NCBI GenBank assembly: GCA_035551995.1
Contig: DASZME010000034.1
Location: forward strand, 1-5,164
Source: RYN-428 sp035551995
Lineage (GTDB): Bacteria > Planctomycetota > Phycisphaerae > Tepidisphaerales > Tepidisphaeraceae
Reading direction: 5' to 3'
DNA length: 5,164 nt
The position numbers were made by a program, and so were the translations under genes. The notes beneath the pieces are model-generated. The model made no database searches, was not told the origin of the DNA, and saw only the letters and a program-made list of their open reading frames with translations. Positions 1 to 5,164 of this stretch are shown here, one piece after another (positions within the stretch are counted from its first letter, which is position 1; each line of letters opens with the position of its first letter).

Positions 1-705
1 AACGAACCGGCAATCGCGATCGACGATGTAAGCGAAGTCGGTGATCGCCGACAGGGTCGTGTCAAAGACGCGAGCCTGGGTCGCGACCTTCCGCAACAGC
101 GAGTCGTGGGCGATGCTCCCTGATAAAGCGTTGACGGCCACCGAGGCGAATTTCGAAACGCTTGTGATCAGGCGAACATCCTCGGCGTCGAATTTCCTGG
201 CCCGGCTATGCGCGATCACCCACACCGTGCCGATCGGTTTTCTGGATTGATAAAAGGGTATGAGCAGCACCTCCTCGATCCGCGGCTTGAAATTCGCGAC
301 GTAGGGATAGAAGCGAGCCGGATCGGTCATGAGCACCGTCGCGTTGCGATCGAGAACGGTTCCGCAGGGGCTGAAGTTTCGAGGCATTTTCCCGCCCAGA
401 AACGGAAAAAATTCCCCCGCGGTGGCGGCCCAGCGAAATTCCCCGTCGGCGCCGTCGGGTTCGAGAAGACTCACGCCCGCCGATTCCGCGCCGGTCAGTT
501 CGATCGCGCATTCGGCGAGTTTTTGAAGCAGCGCGGCGGGCGATTCGGCCATCGTCTCGGCCAACGCGGCCAAAACTCGGCATTCCGCCTCGTATCTCGG
601 CAAACGCGAGGGCCTGCGAAGGAGCTCGGCGTTAACAATGATATCGTCAACGCACGTCACGGCGACGGGGTTTTCAATGGGTGCGTCACCGCCGGGATTG
701 GTCAT
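1..705 (-). CDS. GAF/PAS-domain sensor protein, N-terminal part (runs off the left edge)
   Basis: Reading the minus strand from the ATG at 705 gives 235 codons with no stop, ending in frame at base 1, so the C-terminal part is missing. Residues about 40-193 look like a GAF domain: an amphipathic helix (LAALAETMAESPAALLQKLA), then ELTGAESAGVSLLE, then the PRNFSPCGTVLDR motif near 108-120. That motif is common in GAF domains of bacterial histidine kinases and diguanylate cyclases. It is followed by EVLLIPFY and KPIGTVWVIAH strands and a closing helix. From about residue 212, VFDTTLSAITDFAYIVDRDCRFV matches the start of a PAS domain. The protein is therefore probably a cytosolic sensor, and the missing part may hold more PAS domains, a kinase or a response module. 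No signal peptide or membrane segment is seen. The start is supported by GAGG six bases upstream and by a promoter at 775-802, although the frame stays open upstream. The output domain and ligand cannot be known from this window. Confidence 0.85.
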   Translation of the reverse strand, partial: MTNPGGDAPIENPVAVTCVDDIIVNAELLRRPSRLPRYEAECRVLAALAETMAESPAALLQKLAECAIELTGAESAGVSLLEPDGADGEFRWAATAGEFFPFLGGKMPRNFSPCGTVLDRNATVLMTDPARFYPYVANFKPRIEEVLLIPFYQSRKPIGTVWVIAHSRARKFDAEDVRLITSVSKFASVAVNALSGSIAHDSLLRKVATQARVFDTTLSAITDFAYIVDRDCRFV

Positions 706-711
706 CGCATG

Positions 712-715
712 CCTC
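712..715 (-). promoter_or_regulatory. Ribosome binding site of the GAF/PAS gene
   Basis: GAGG on the minus strand lies six bases before the ATG at 705. It favours this start over the overlapping ATG at 710, which hits a stop after two codons, and over a GTG further upstream in the open frame. Confidence 0.5.
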
Positions 716-774
716 GATGGATACCAAACACAAATTCCCGCATTTTCAACCTGGAATGCCACACGGAGCGCCGG

Positions 775-802
775 ATTATAGGCGATGATGCAAACCGTAC
801 AA
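775..802 (-). promoter_or_regulatory. Putative sigma70-type promoter for the GAF/PAS gene
   Basis: On the minus strand a perfect TATAAT (780-775) is preceded, after 16 bases, by TTGTAC (802-797), which keeps the TTG of the -35 consensus. Transcription would start near base 768 and give a leader of about 60 bases before the ATG at 705. The perfect -10 box is seen directly. Its use as a promoter is inferred, and the -35 match is only partial. Confidence 0.5.
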
Positions 803-813
803 GTCAGGTTTTT

Positions 814-823
814 CGAGGCCTCG
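814..823. repeat. 10-bp perfect palindrome in the divergent intergenic region
   Basis: CGAGGCCTCG is a perfect palindrome lying about 12 bases upstream of the -35 box of the minus-strand promoter. The same stretch has GCCACCCC twice at a 13-bp period (823-830 and 836-843). The palindrome could be a regulator binding site for either divergent gene, but a 10-bp palindrome in GC-rich DNA can also arise by chance. Confidence 0.25.
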
Positions 824-900
824 CCACCCCCGACGGCCACCCCTCGCTGCGGCCTTCCATGCGCCGCGCCCTTTCGGTAACCTTTGAGCTTTCGTGAATT

Positions 901-916
901 GAAACACTTTGGTTTC
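901..916. promoter_or_regulatory. Inverted repeat upstream of the epimerase gene, possible operator
   Basis: GAAAC (901-905) and GTTTC (912-916) form a perfect 5-bp inverted repeat with a 6-bp spacer, ending 23 bases before the epimerase start codon. Sugar-acid catabolic genes are often under local repressors, and GAAAC/GTTTC half-sites occur in some LacI-family operators. The spacer is unusual for that family. Function as an operator is inference only. I see no confident -35/-10 pair for the epimerase in this gap. Confidence 0.25.
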
Positions 917-939
917 CGTTTGACCGGAATTGCATCAAC

Positions 940-2190
940 ATGAACCTTCCGAAATTCAGCATGGGCATCGGCGACCGTTTCGCTCACCAGGGCAAAGCCC
1001 AACTCGCCGCTTTCGTGAAAGCCAAAAGCCAGGACGTCGACGTGGCGCCGGTCTGGAACAAAAGCAATCGGGAGCACAATATCGTTCACAGCGAGCCGGC
1101 GAGCGTGCGCGCCGAAGCTGACGCCGCGGTGAAATCGCTTGGCTGGAAAGGCGAGTATTTCGTCGACGCCGACCACATCGGCGTGAAAACCGTCGATCGA
1201 TTCCTCGCGCCCAGCGACTTTTTCACGCTCGACGTCGCGGACTTCATCAATAAGCCAGCGGCCGACGCGGATATTCGGTCGTTCGTGTCGAGCTATTCAC
1301 GCTACGCCGGCTCCTTGAAAATCCCCGGCGTCAGCGGCGCCCTCGACATTGGAACCGCCCAGGTTGAAGCGATCGCCCGCAAATATTTATTTGCCGCTCA
1401 GGAAGCCGGCCGAATTTATCGCATCGTGGAAGCGGCCAAGGGGAAGGGAAATTTCGTCACCGAAGTCTCGATGGACGAAACCGATCAACCGCAAACCCCC
1501 GGCGAGCTATTCTTCATCCTCGCGGCCATCGCCGACCAGAAAATCCCGGTGCAGACCATCGCCCCCAAGTTCACCGGCCGATTCAACAAAGGCGTCGATT
1601 ACGTCGGCGATGTCTCCCAATTCGAGAAAGAATTCAACGACGATTTAGCCGTCATCGCCCACGCCATCAAGGAATTCGGCCTACCCGCGAATCTCAAGCT
1701 GTCGGTCCACAGCGGCAGCGATAAGTTTTCGATTTACCCCGCGATTCGCAAAGCCGTCAAAACCCACGGCGCCGGCCTCCACGTCAAGACCGCCGGCACC
1801 ACCTGGCTTGAAGAACTAATCGGCCTCGCCTCCGCCGGCGGTGAAGGATTGCAAATCGCCAGAGACGTCTACCGCCAGGCGACGGAGCGATTCGATGAGC
1901 TATGCGGCCCGTACGCGACGGTCATCGACATTGACAAGAGCAAGCTGCCGAGCCCCGACGAAGTCGGCCGCTGGACCGGCGAACACTTCGCCCAATCCCT
2001 CCGTCACGACCAAAAAAACCCGCGGTATAACGCGAATCTACGTCAACTGCTGCACGTCGGCTTCAAGGTCGCGGCGCAAATGGGGGAGCGATACATCAAC
2101 GCGCTCGAAGAATTCGAGCCGACGATCGCGGAAAACGTGACGACGAATACCTTCGAGCGGCATTTGAAGCCGATCTTCATTGGAAAGTGA
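940..2190 (+). CDS. uxaE: Tagaturonate/fructuronate epimerase (UxaE family)
   Basis: The 416-residue product resembles the UxaE family, whose characterised member from Thermotoga maritima interconverts D-tagaturonate and D-fructuronate. That step joins galacturonate breakdown to the glucuronate branch leading to 2-keto-3-deoxygluconate. Family-like segments seen in order are the N-terminal IGDRFAHQGKAQL (10-22), VDADHIG (75-81), TEVSMDET (174-181), the block QTIAPKFTGRFNKGVDY (205-221), SVHSGSDKFSIYP (255-267) and LHVKTAGTTWLEE (280-292). The acidic and histidine residues in these blocks (Glu175, Asp179, Glu180, His257, His281) are candidate metal or catalytic residues; this is inferred, not demonstrated. 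There is no signal peptide, so it should be cytosolic. The ATG at 940 places the conserved IGDRFAHQ block at the expected N-terminus, but only a weak GGAA lies upstream, and the ATG at 961 is an alternative. The gene stands alone, divergent from the sensor gene and convergent with the hydrolase; no other uronate genes are in the window. Confidence 0.85.
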   Translation: MNLPKFSMGIGDRFAHQGKAQLAAFVKAKSQDVDVAPVWNKSNREHNIVHSEPASVRAEADAAVKSLGWKGEYFVDADHIGVKTVDRFLAPSDFFTLDVADFINKPAADADIRSFVSSYSRYAGSLKIPGVSGALDIGTAQVEAIARKYLFAAQEAGRIYRIVEAAKGKGNFVTEVSMDETDQPQTPGELFFILAAIADQKIPVQTIAPKFTGRFNKGVDYVGDVSQFEKEFNDDLAVIAHAIKEFGLPANLKLSVHSGSDKFSIYPAIRKAVKTHGAGLHVKTAGTTWLEELIGLASAGGEGLQIARDVYRQATERFDELCGPYATVIDIDKSKLPSPDEVGRWTGEHFAQSLRHDQKNPRYNANLRQLLHVGFKVAAQMGERYINALEEFEPTIAENVTTNTFERHLKPIFIGK

Positions 2191-2436
2191 TAGGATGCGT
2201 CGGCAACGAGCTTGATGGTTTTTCGTTACAACTGCGCCGGCGACAACCCGTCGATTAGGGCCTTAACTTCTTATTTAAGCGTGAGAGCGCTCAACCCATG
2301 ATTCTAGCGACGAGGCGCCGGGCGGTCGAGAGCCGATCGAGATCGCTGGAAAATAGCCGCGGCAAATTTATATAGATAGGCACGCGAGAGGCCGGGAACG
2401 AAGGATGGCGATTCGGGTTTCGCCATAGAATCACAA
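2191..2436. other. Convergent intergenic gap
   Basis: The 246 bases between the epimerase and hydrolase stop codons hold no convincing gene. Seen here are an AT-rich patch near 2367-2380, small palindromes (CGCCGGCG near 2236, GAGCGCTC near 2286), and the hairpin at 2405-2426. No clear GC hairpin plus T-run terminator follows the epimerase gene. Confidence 0.5.
2405..2426 (-). terminator. Hairpin just past the hydrolase gene, possible terminator
   Basis: ATGGCGA and TCGCCAT form a perfect 7-bp stem around an 8-base loop, beginning 10 bases beyond the hydrolase TGA stop on the minus strand. The position suits a transcription terminator or 3'-end stabiliser. The bases after the stem (CCTTCGTTCC on the minus strand) are not a proper T-run, so intrinsic termination is uncertain. 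Confidence 0.35.
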
Positions 2437-4431
2437 TCAATGATTTTTTACTTGCCAAGACTCATCATAAAACCCCGCGTCGAGCACTTTTCCCGCTGAT
2501 TTCCCATCCGGCTGCTCGCTGATATCGAGCAATGCCCAATCAGGCAACTTCGGATTTTGCAGCGAATTGGTATGGTCATTCGCCTCACGAAAAGTCGGGC
2601 CGCTGTTCAACACGATGTAGCGGGAGGGATTGAGTGGATTGGGATAGATCGTTACTAACATGCTATTGACTGGCTTTCCCGTGACGGAAATGGTTTTCGG
2701 ATCGGCCGGCCGAGTTTTCATCGGAATTCGGCCGATCACCTTGGCAATCACGCCGTTAGAACTCCGGTCTCCCCATAACACGAGATTATATTTCGCGATG
2801 TCGGCGGCCGTTACGTCGGTGTCTTTCTTCATCCGAAGCTCGCCGCGAAACGTCGCCCGCCATCGATCGTGAAAATGCCGCAATTCGAAATCCACCCATT
2901 TTTGAACCGGCTCGCTTGCGCAAGGCGCGCTTGGCGTAACCACCAGAAACGGCGTCATAAATATATCGTCAATCGGCCCTTGTAGCCCCGGCGATTTTAC
3001 CAGCGTTCCCGGCGGATAAGCGGACGGTTCCGTCAACAGCGTCCATCGGCCCGATGTCTTATGAAAGCGGGCGCCTTTGTCGCGGAATGCCAAAACAGGG
3101 ACGAGAACCGCTTCGCCGTCGATGCGAACTTCGATCTGTCGATCCGCGCCGAGGTCCGCCCACGGGCTTGTCAGCGAGAATCCGGCTACGTTCTTCGTCG
3201 TGATATTGATATGCGTCGCATCGATCGCGTCGGCGTCCAACCGGCTGTCCAGCCAATGCTCCGTCAGTTCGGTCAGGCTCGCCCAAAACATCTTGTTGTA
3301 GCGGAGCGTGCGCGTCTGAAGTGAAAGCGTTTTCGGAAATTGATTGCGACCCGCTTTTACCGCGTCGTCCATTCGTCGCATGATATCGGCCAGCGACGCC
3401 GGATCGTATTTGTGCGGCATCTTCGGCCCGACGATCCTAGTCAATTCATGCCCCTCGGCCTTAAACGCCTCGGCCATAATCTCGCTCGACGCCCGCTGCG
3501 GATCGATCTCGCCGCCGTAGGCCACCATCGGCACGTTGAACAAGTTCCTGACATAATCGGGCACGTCGTAATCGCCCCACAATTTCTGCTCATACCACGC
3601 CGGGAAATTTTCCGGCTTTACATGCTGATACTTCACCACATCCACAAACCCAGCCCCCGCATGCACCGCGCAAAACCGGTCGGCGTAATGCGCCCCAAGA
3701 TGCCAAGCCCCCGCGCCTCCCATCGAAAAGCCCATCAACACCATGCGATTCTGGTCGATCGGATACGCGCGCTCGGCGGCGGCGATCGCTTCAAATACGT
3801 CGGTCTCGCCGGCCGATTTGAATCCTAAACAGGATCGACCATACGCATGCAGCACGATCGCGTCCGCCGGATGAATCTGGCCTTTGCGCCCCTCGCGGCC
3901 ATGGATGAAATTCAGATCGGTATCCTTGTCGCCGCGACCGTGCAGCCAGACATACAACGGCATCGGCTTCGTGAGATCAAGGTCGTCGGGGATCTCAAGC
4001 CCATACGGTTCAACGGTTCCGTCAATCTCCGAACGATAGCCACGAACGAATTGGCCATGCTGCGTCGGCCATTGCGGCTTTCCCGCTTCAAGCTCGTCCA
4101 GGCGCCTATTGCCGGTCGCGATTTCACCCATCGCGACGGCGACGTCTTTTTCGGAATAAAACTCTTGATCCAGAAGCGCGAAACGTGCCGCTTTCTCGTA
4201 AATTTCCACGTCCGGCAAAAGATCGACCGGCTTACCCGATTGCGCGAACGCCTTAATCCGAGCCGCAAGCGCCGAATCCGCCGTTTCGATCTTCCGGCGA
4301 TCGGCGTCGGGAAGTTTGATTCCCATCGGCGGGAGTACGCGCGGAATCGGTTTCCATTCCTCGGCGACGACCGACGAGGTGACGAGAAATGTCGCCAAGA
4401 GGCACTTCATAGCCGTTCGGCTAAGTCGCAT
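2437..4431 (-). CDS. Secreted alpha/beta hydrolase, prolyl-oligopeptidase/esterase type
   Basis: The 664-residue protein begins with a Sec signal peptide: a basic MRLSRTAMK, a hydrophobic LLATFLVTSSVVA, and likely cleavage after Ala23. A helical N-terminal segment (about 35-120) leads into an alpha/beta hydrolase fold. WLHGRGDKD (162-170) is the usual oxyanion-hole strand-loop. GFSMGGAG (234-241) is the nucleophile elbow with Ser236. GGEIDPQ (306-312) offers Asp310, and PKMPHKY (336-342) offers His340, completing a plausible Ser-Asp-His triad. Residues about 400-664 form an extra region containing WGDRSSNGVIAKVIGRIPM (553-571); I cannot assign it to a named domain. Such proteins are usually annotated as prolyl oligopeptidase family peptidases, but the exposed, short-lid architecture also fits polysaccharide or feruloyl/acetyl esterases, so the substrate is open. 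It probably acts in the periplasm or outside the cell. The start is firmly set by AGGAG seven bases upstream. Met8 is a less likely alternative start. Confidence 0.85.
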   Translation of the reverse strand: MRLSRTAMKCLLATFLVTSSVVAEEWKPIPRVLPPMGIKLPDADRRKIETADSALAARIKAFAQSGKPVDLLPDVEIYEKAARFALLDQEFYSEKDVAVAMGEIATGNRRLDELEAGKPQWPTQHGQFVRGYRSEIDGTVEPYGLEIPDDLDLTKPMPLYVWLHGRGDKDTDLNFIHGREGRKGQIHPADAIVLHAYGRSCLGFKSAGETDVFEAIAAAERAYPIDQNRMVLMGFSMGGAGAWHLGAHYADRFCAVHAGAGFVDVVKYQHVKPENFPAWYEQKLWGDYDVPDYVRNLFNVPMVAYGGEIDPQRASSEIMAEAFKAEGHELTRIVGPKMPHKYDPASLADIMRRMDDAVKAGRNQFPKTLSLQTRTLRYNKMFWASLTELTEHWLDSRLDADAIDATHINITTKNVAGFSLTSPWADLGADRQIEVRIDGEAVLVPVLAFRDKGARFHKTSGRWTLLTEPSAYPPGTLVKSPGLQGPIDDIFMTPFLVVTPSAPCASEPVQKWVDFELRHFHDRWRATFRGELRMKKDTDVTAADIAKYNLVLWGDRSSNGVIAKVIGRIPMKTRPADPKTISVTGKPVNSMLVTIYPNPLNPSRYIVLNSGPTFREANDHTNSLQNPKLPDWALLDISEQPDGKSAGKVLDAGFYDESWQVKNH

Positions 4432-4438
4432 TGTTTAG

Positions 4439-4443
4439 CTCCT
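4439..4443 (-). promoter_or_regulatory. Strong ribosome binding site of the hydrolase gene
   Basis: AGGAG on the minus strand, seven bases before the ATG at 4431, is a near-ideal Shine-Dalgarno site. It selects this start over the internal ATG at codon 8. Confidence 0.75.
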
Positions 4444-4712
4444 GTCGAAGTCATTGCGTAATCGATCGGTAATGTTTATTTAAAATAGCGCCAATACCAT
4501 TCGCGAGTGCACAACCAAGCGAATGATTCATGGAGTATTGCCGGATGAATTGTAGTTCGGTCGTGGCGTGCCACAAGCGGCCAGCCGATTTCGTCCCTCA
4601 GCCGGTGACGTTGCCGGCGACTTGAAGTAGACCAGATGAATGCTCCAAGCTTGGCAACGTCTAGCGCGTTATTGAACGGCAAGCCAAGCCAACGATTATC
4701 AATCTGCCAGTC
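4444..4712. other. Gene-poor stretch between the hydrolase gene and the CRISPR-like array
   Basis: No convincing gene is found here. The AT-rich segment around 4474-4488 reads CTATTTTAAATAAAC on the minus strand and probably lies within the hydrolase promoter region, but no clean -35/-10 pair can be fixed. An 81-codon minus-strand frame (4721-4476) exists. Its TTG start lies inside the first CRISPR-like repeat, it has no good ribosome site, and its Trp/Arg-rich product matches no family I recognise, so I do not call it a gene. The segment could be a decayed gene or a dispersed repeat. Confidence 0.4.
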
Positions 4713-4750
4713 GGGCTTCAATGGGGCCGCGCTTCGATCAGCGCGGAAGG
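4713..4750 (-). repeat. CRISPR-like repeat copy 1 (leader-distal in the inferred orientation)
   Basis: This copy is identical to copy 2 and shows none of the decay often seen in the last repeat of an array. The hairpin arms are 4727-4733 and 4740-4746. Confidence 0.75.
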
Positions 4751-4783
4751 ATCAGCGGCGACGTGCTGGGCATGGCCGGGCCT
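4751..4783 (-). other. CRISPR-like spacer
   Basis: This 33-bp GC-rich sequence (24 of 33 bases G or C) differs from the flanking repeats. On the plus strand it stays open in frame, reading ISGDVLGMAGP, which would be compatible with an origin inside a coding sequence of a phage or plasmid. That origin is speculation without a search. Spacer length becomes 34-35 bp if the repeat is 36-37 bp. Confidence 0.65.
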
Positions 4784-4821
4784 GGGCTTCAATGGGGCCG
4801 CGCTTCGATCAGCGCGGAAGG
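4784..4821 (-). repeat. CRISPR-like repeat copy 2 (leader-proximal in the inferred orientation)
   Basis: This copy is identical to copy 1; its hairpin arms are 4798-4804 and 4811-4817. No third copy follows at the 71-bp period. The next bases instead contain a CCTGCC/GGCAGG inverted repeat at 4824-4848. Confidence 0.75.
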
Positions 4822-4930
4822 GCCCTGCCTTCGTAAGAGACTGGCAGGTACAGAATAACACGGCGATTTACGCGAGACGGCGGTGGGCCGATTGCCAACT
4901 TGAGCAATTCGCCGCTCCGATCGATCATAA
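4822..4930. other. Region between the array and the insertion element, possible leader
   Basis: If the array is transcribed on the minus strand, this is where a leader would lie. It contains a perfect 6-bp inverted repeat (CCTGCC 4824-4829, GGCAGG 4843-4848) and an imperfect 10-bp one (4886-4895 with 4904-4913, 8 of 10 paired). It is not AT-rich and shows no convincing minus-strand promoter, which weakens the leader reading. No gene is seen. Confidence 0.3.
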
Positions 4931-4951
4931 CTATTTAGAGCGTTTCTCAGG

Positions 4952-5024
4952 TTGCTGTCGCGCCTTTTGCCGCTTCTTGCTGTCGCGCTTTTGTCCGCGT
5001 CGTGCTATCGTAAACGCAACAAAG
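4952..5024 (+). repeat. 25-bp-period repeated motif upstream of the transposase
   Basis: TTGCTGTCGCGC occurs at 4952 and again at 4977. The two 25-base units agree at 21 of 25 positions. A third, weaker start, GTGCTATCG at 5002, keeps the same 25-base period and matches 7 of 9 bases. These may be transposase binding sites in the element's end. Confidence 0.45.
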
Positions 5025-5033
5025 AGCTACGGC

Positions 5034-5164
5034 ATGGAAGCCTATTCGGACAAATTGCGAGAACTGGTCCTTGATTGTTACGACAAGGGAATGGATTCAC
5101 CTGTGATCGCCAAGAGATTCAAAGTGAGCTGTGACTGGGTGCGGCGGGTGAAACGCCGCTACCT
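5034..5164 (+). CDS. IS630-family transposase, N-terminal fragment (runs off the right edge)
   Basis: From the ATG at 5034 there are 43 complete codons, with a 44th (CT.., leucine) cut by the window edge. The start MEAYSDKLRELVLDCYDKGM followed by a helix-turn-helix at about residues 21-41 (VIAKRFKVSCDWVRRVKRR) has the typical opening of IS630-family transposases, in which this region binds the terminal repeats. The DDE catalytic domain, which would decide whether it is active, lies outside the window. Full IS630 transposases are usually around 340 residues, sometimes split into two frames. A weak AAGAG seven bases upstream may serve as ribosome binding site. An orphan helix-turn-helix protein is possible but less likely. 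Confidence 0.8.
   Translation, partial: MEAYSDKLRELVLDCYDKGMDSPVIAKRFKVSCDWVRRVKRRY

Larger units (their letters stand above)
4713..4821 (-). CRISPR. Minimal CRISPR array: two identical repeats and one spacer
   Basis: Two copies of a 38-bp sequence, at 4713-4750 and 4784-4821, are identical at every base and are separated by a 33-bp unrelated sequence (4751-4783), giving a 71-bp period. Each copy contains a perfect 7-bp inverted repeat, CCGCGCT and AGCGCGG, around a TCGATC loop (4727-4746 in the first copy), as expected for a crRNA hairpin. Read on the minus strand, each copy starts CCTTCCGCG and ends ATTGAAGC(CC). An ATTGAA-type 3' end is typical of many CRISPR repeats and yields the 5' handle of the crRNA, so I infer minus-strand transcription with the leader to the right. 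The true repeat is likely 36-37 bp, since the outer bases may match by chance. No cas gene is visible and the subtype cannot be fixed. It could instead be a duplicated hairpin element, but repeat length, spacer length and ends all fit CRISPR. Confidence 0.75.
4931..5164 (+). mobile_element. Left end of an IS630-type insertion sequence (partial)
   Basis: The transposase start at 5034 implies that the left terminal inverted repeat lies within roughly the preceding 100 bases. IS630 elements insert at TA and duplicate it. TA dinucleotides at 4932-4933 and 4936-4937, just before GAGCGTTTCTCAGG, are the best candidates for the junction. The right end is outside the window, so the inverted repeat cannot be confirmed and the left boundary is approximate. 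Confidence 0.5.

Noticed and set aside
206..583. A 125-codon minus-strand frame
   Set aside because: It is another frame of the GAF/PAS gene, and its highly arginine-rich product is typical of a shadow frame in GC-rich DNA.
208..897. A 229-codon plus-strand frame
   Set aside because: It overlaps the GAF/PAS gene on the opposite strand, its product is Arg/Gly/His-rich with no recognisable domain, and the minus-strand reading gives a clear GAF domain.
2262..2280. CTTAA/TTAAG hairpin as an epimerase terminator
   Set aside because: The stem is only 5 AT-rich base pairs with no T-run after it.
3340..4461. Two plus-strand frames of 162 and 204 codons opposite the hydrolase
   Set aside because: Both lie antisense to a gene with an intact signal peptide, catalytic motifs and ribosome binding site, and neither product resembles a known family.
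4642..4679. A possible degenerate third CRISPR repeat 71 bases left of copy 1
   Set aside because: Only short bits (GCTCCAA, AGCGCG) resemble the repeat, their spacing is four bases too short, and the hairpin is absent.
4476..4721. An 81-codon minus-strand frame
   Set aside because: It starts with TTG inside a CRISPR-like repeat, lacks a clear ribosome site, and gives no recognisable protein.
4636..4836. A 66-codon plus-strand frame across both repeats
   Set aside because: It reads through the repeat-spacer-repeat unit and repeats the peptide GFNGAALRSAR-like segment only because the DNA is duplicated; frames through CRISPR arrays are common artefacts.

Overview
The window looks like part of a bacterial chromosome of moderately high GC. 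The gene types suggest a planctomycete, perhaps of the Pirellulales: a UxaE-type hexuronate epimerase, a long secreted serine hydrolase with an extra C-terminal region, a GAF/PAS sensor protein, and an IS630-type transposase. This assignment is an inference from protein style, because no taxonomic marker is present.

Layout, left to right. (1) Bases 1-705, minus strand: the first 235 codons of a signalling protein with a GAF domain followed by the start of a PAS domain. It stays open to the window edge. A TTG-N16-TATAAT-type promoter and a GAGG ribosome binding site precede it. (2) Bases 706-939: a divergent intergenic region holding that promoter, a 10-bp palindrome, and a GAAAC/GTTTC inverted repeat close to the next gene. 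(3) Bases 940-2190, plus strand: a complete 416-residue tagaturonate/fructuronate epimerase (UxaE family). (4) Bases 2191-2436: the gap between two convergent genes, with a 7-bp hairpin just past the hydrolase stop. (5) Bases 2437-4431, minus strand: a complete 664-residue exported alpha/beta hydrolase of the prolyl-oligopeptidase/esterase type, with a clear signal peptide, a GFSMGG nucleophile elbow and a strong AGGAG ribosome binding site. (6) Bases 4432-5033: about 600 bases with no convincing gene. Within it, at 4713-4821, are two identical 38-bp copies separated by 33 bp. These have CRISPR repeat hallmarks: an internal 7-bp hairpin and an ATTGAAGC end on the minus strand. I read this as a one-spacer CRISPR array, or the remnant of one. 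(7) From about 4930: the left end of an IS630-type element, with a 25-bp-period repeated motif, followed at 5034 by the first 43 codons of its transposase, cut by the window edge.

The genes do not form one operon. The epimerase acts in cytosolic uronate catabolism and the hydrolase is exported, so both might serve breakdown of uronate-containing polysaccharide, but their convergent arrangement gives only weak support. No cas gene is visible. The short array next to an insertion sequence is the most interesting part of the window.
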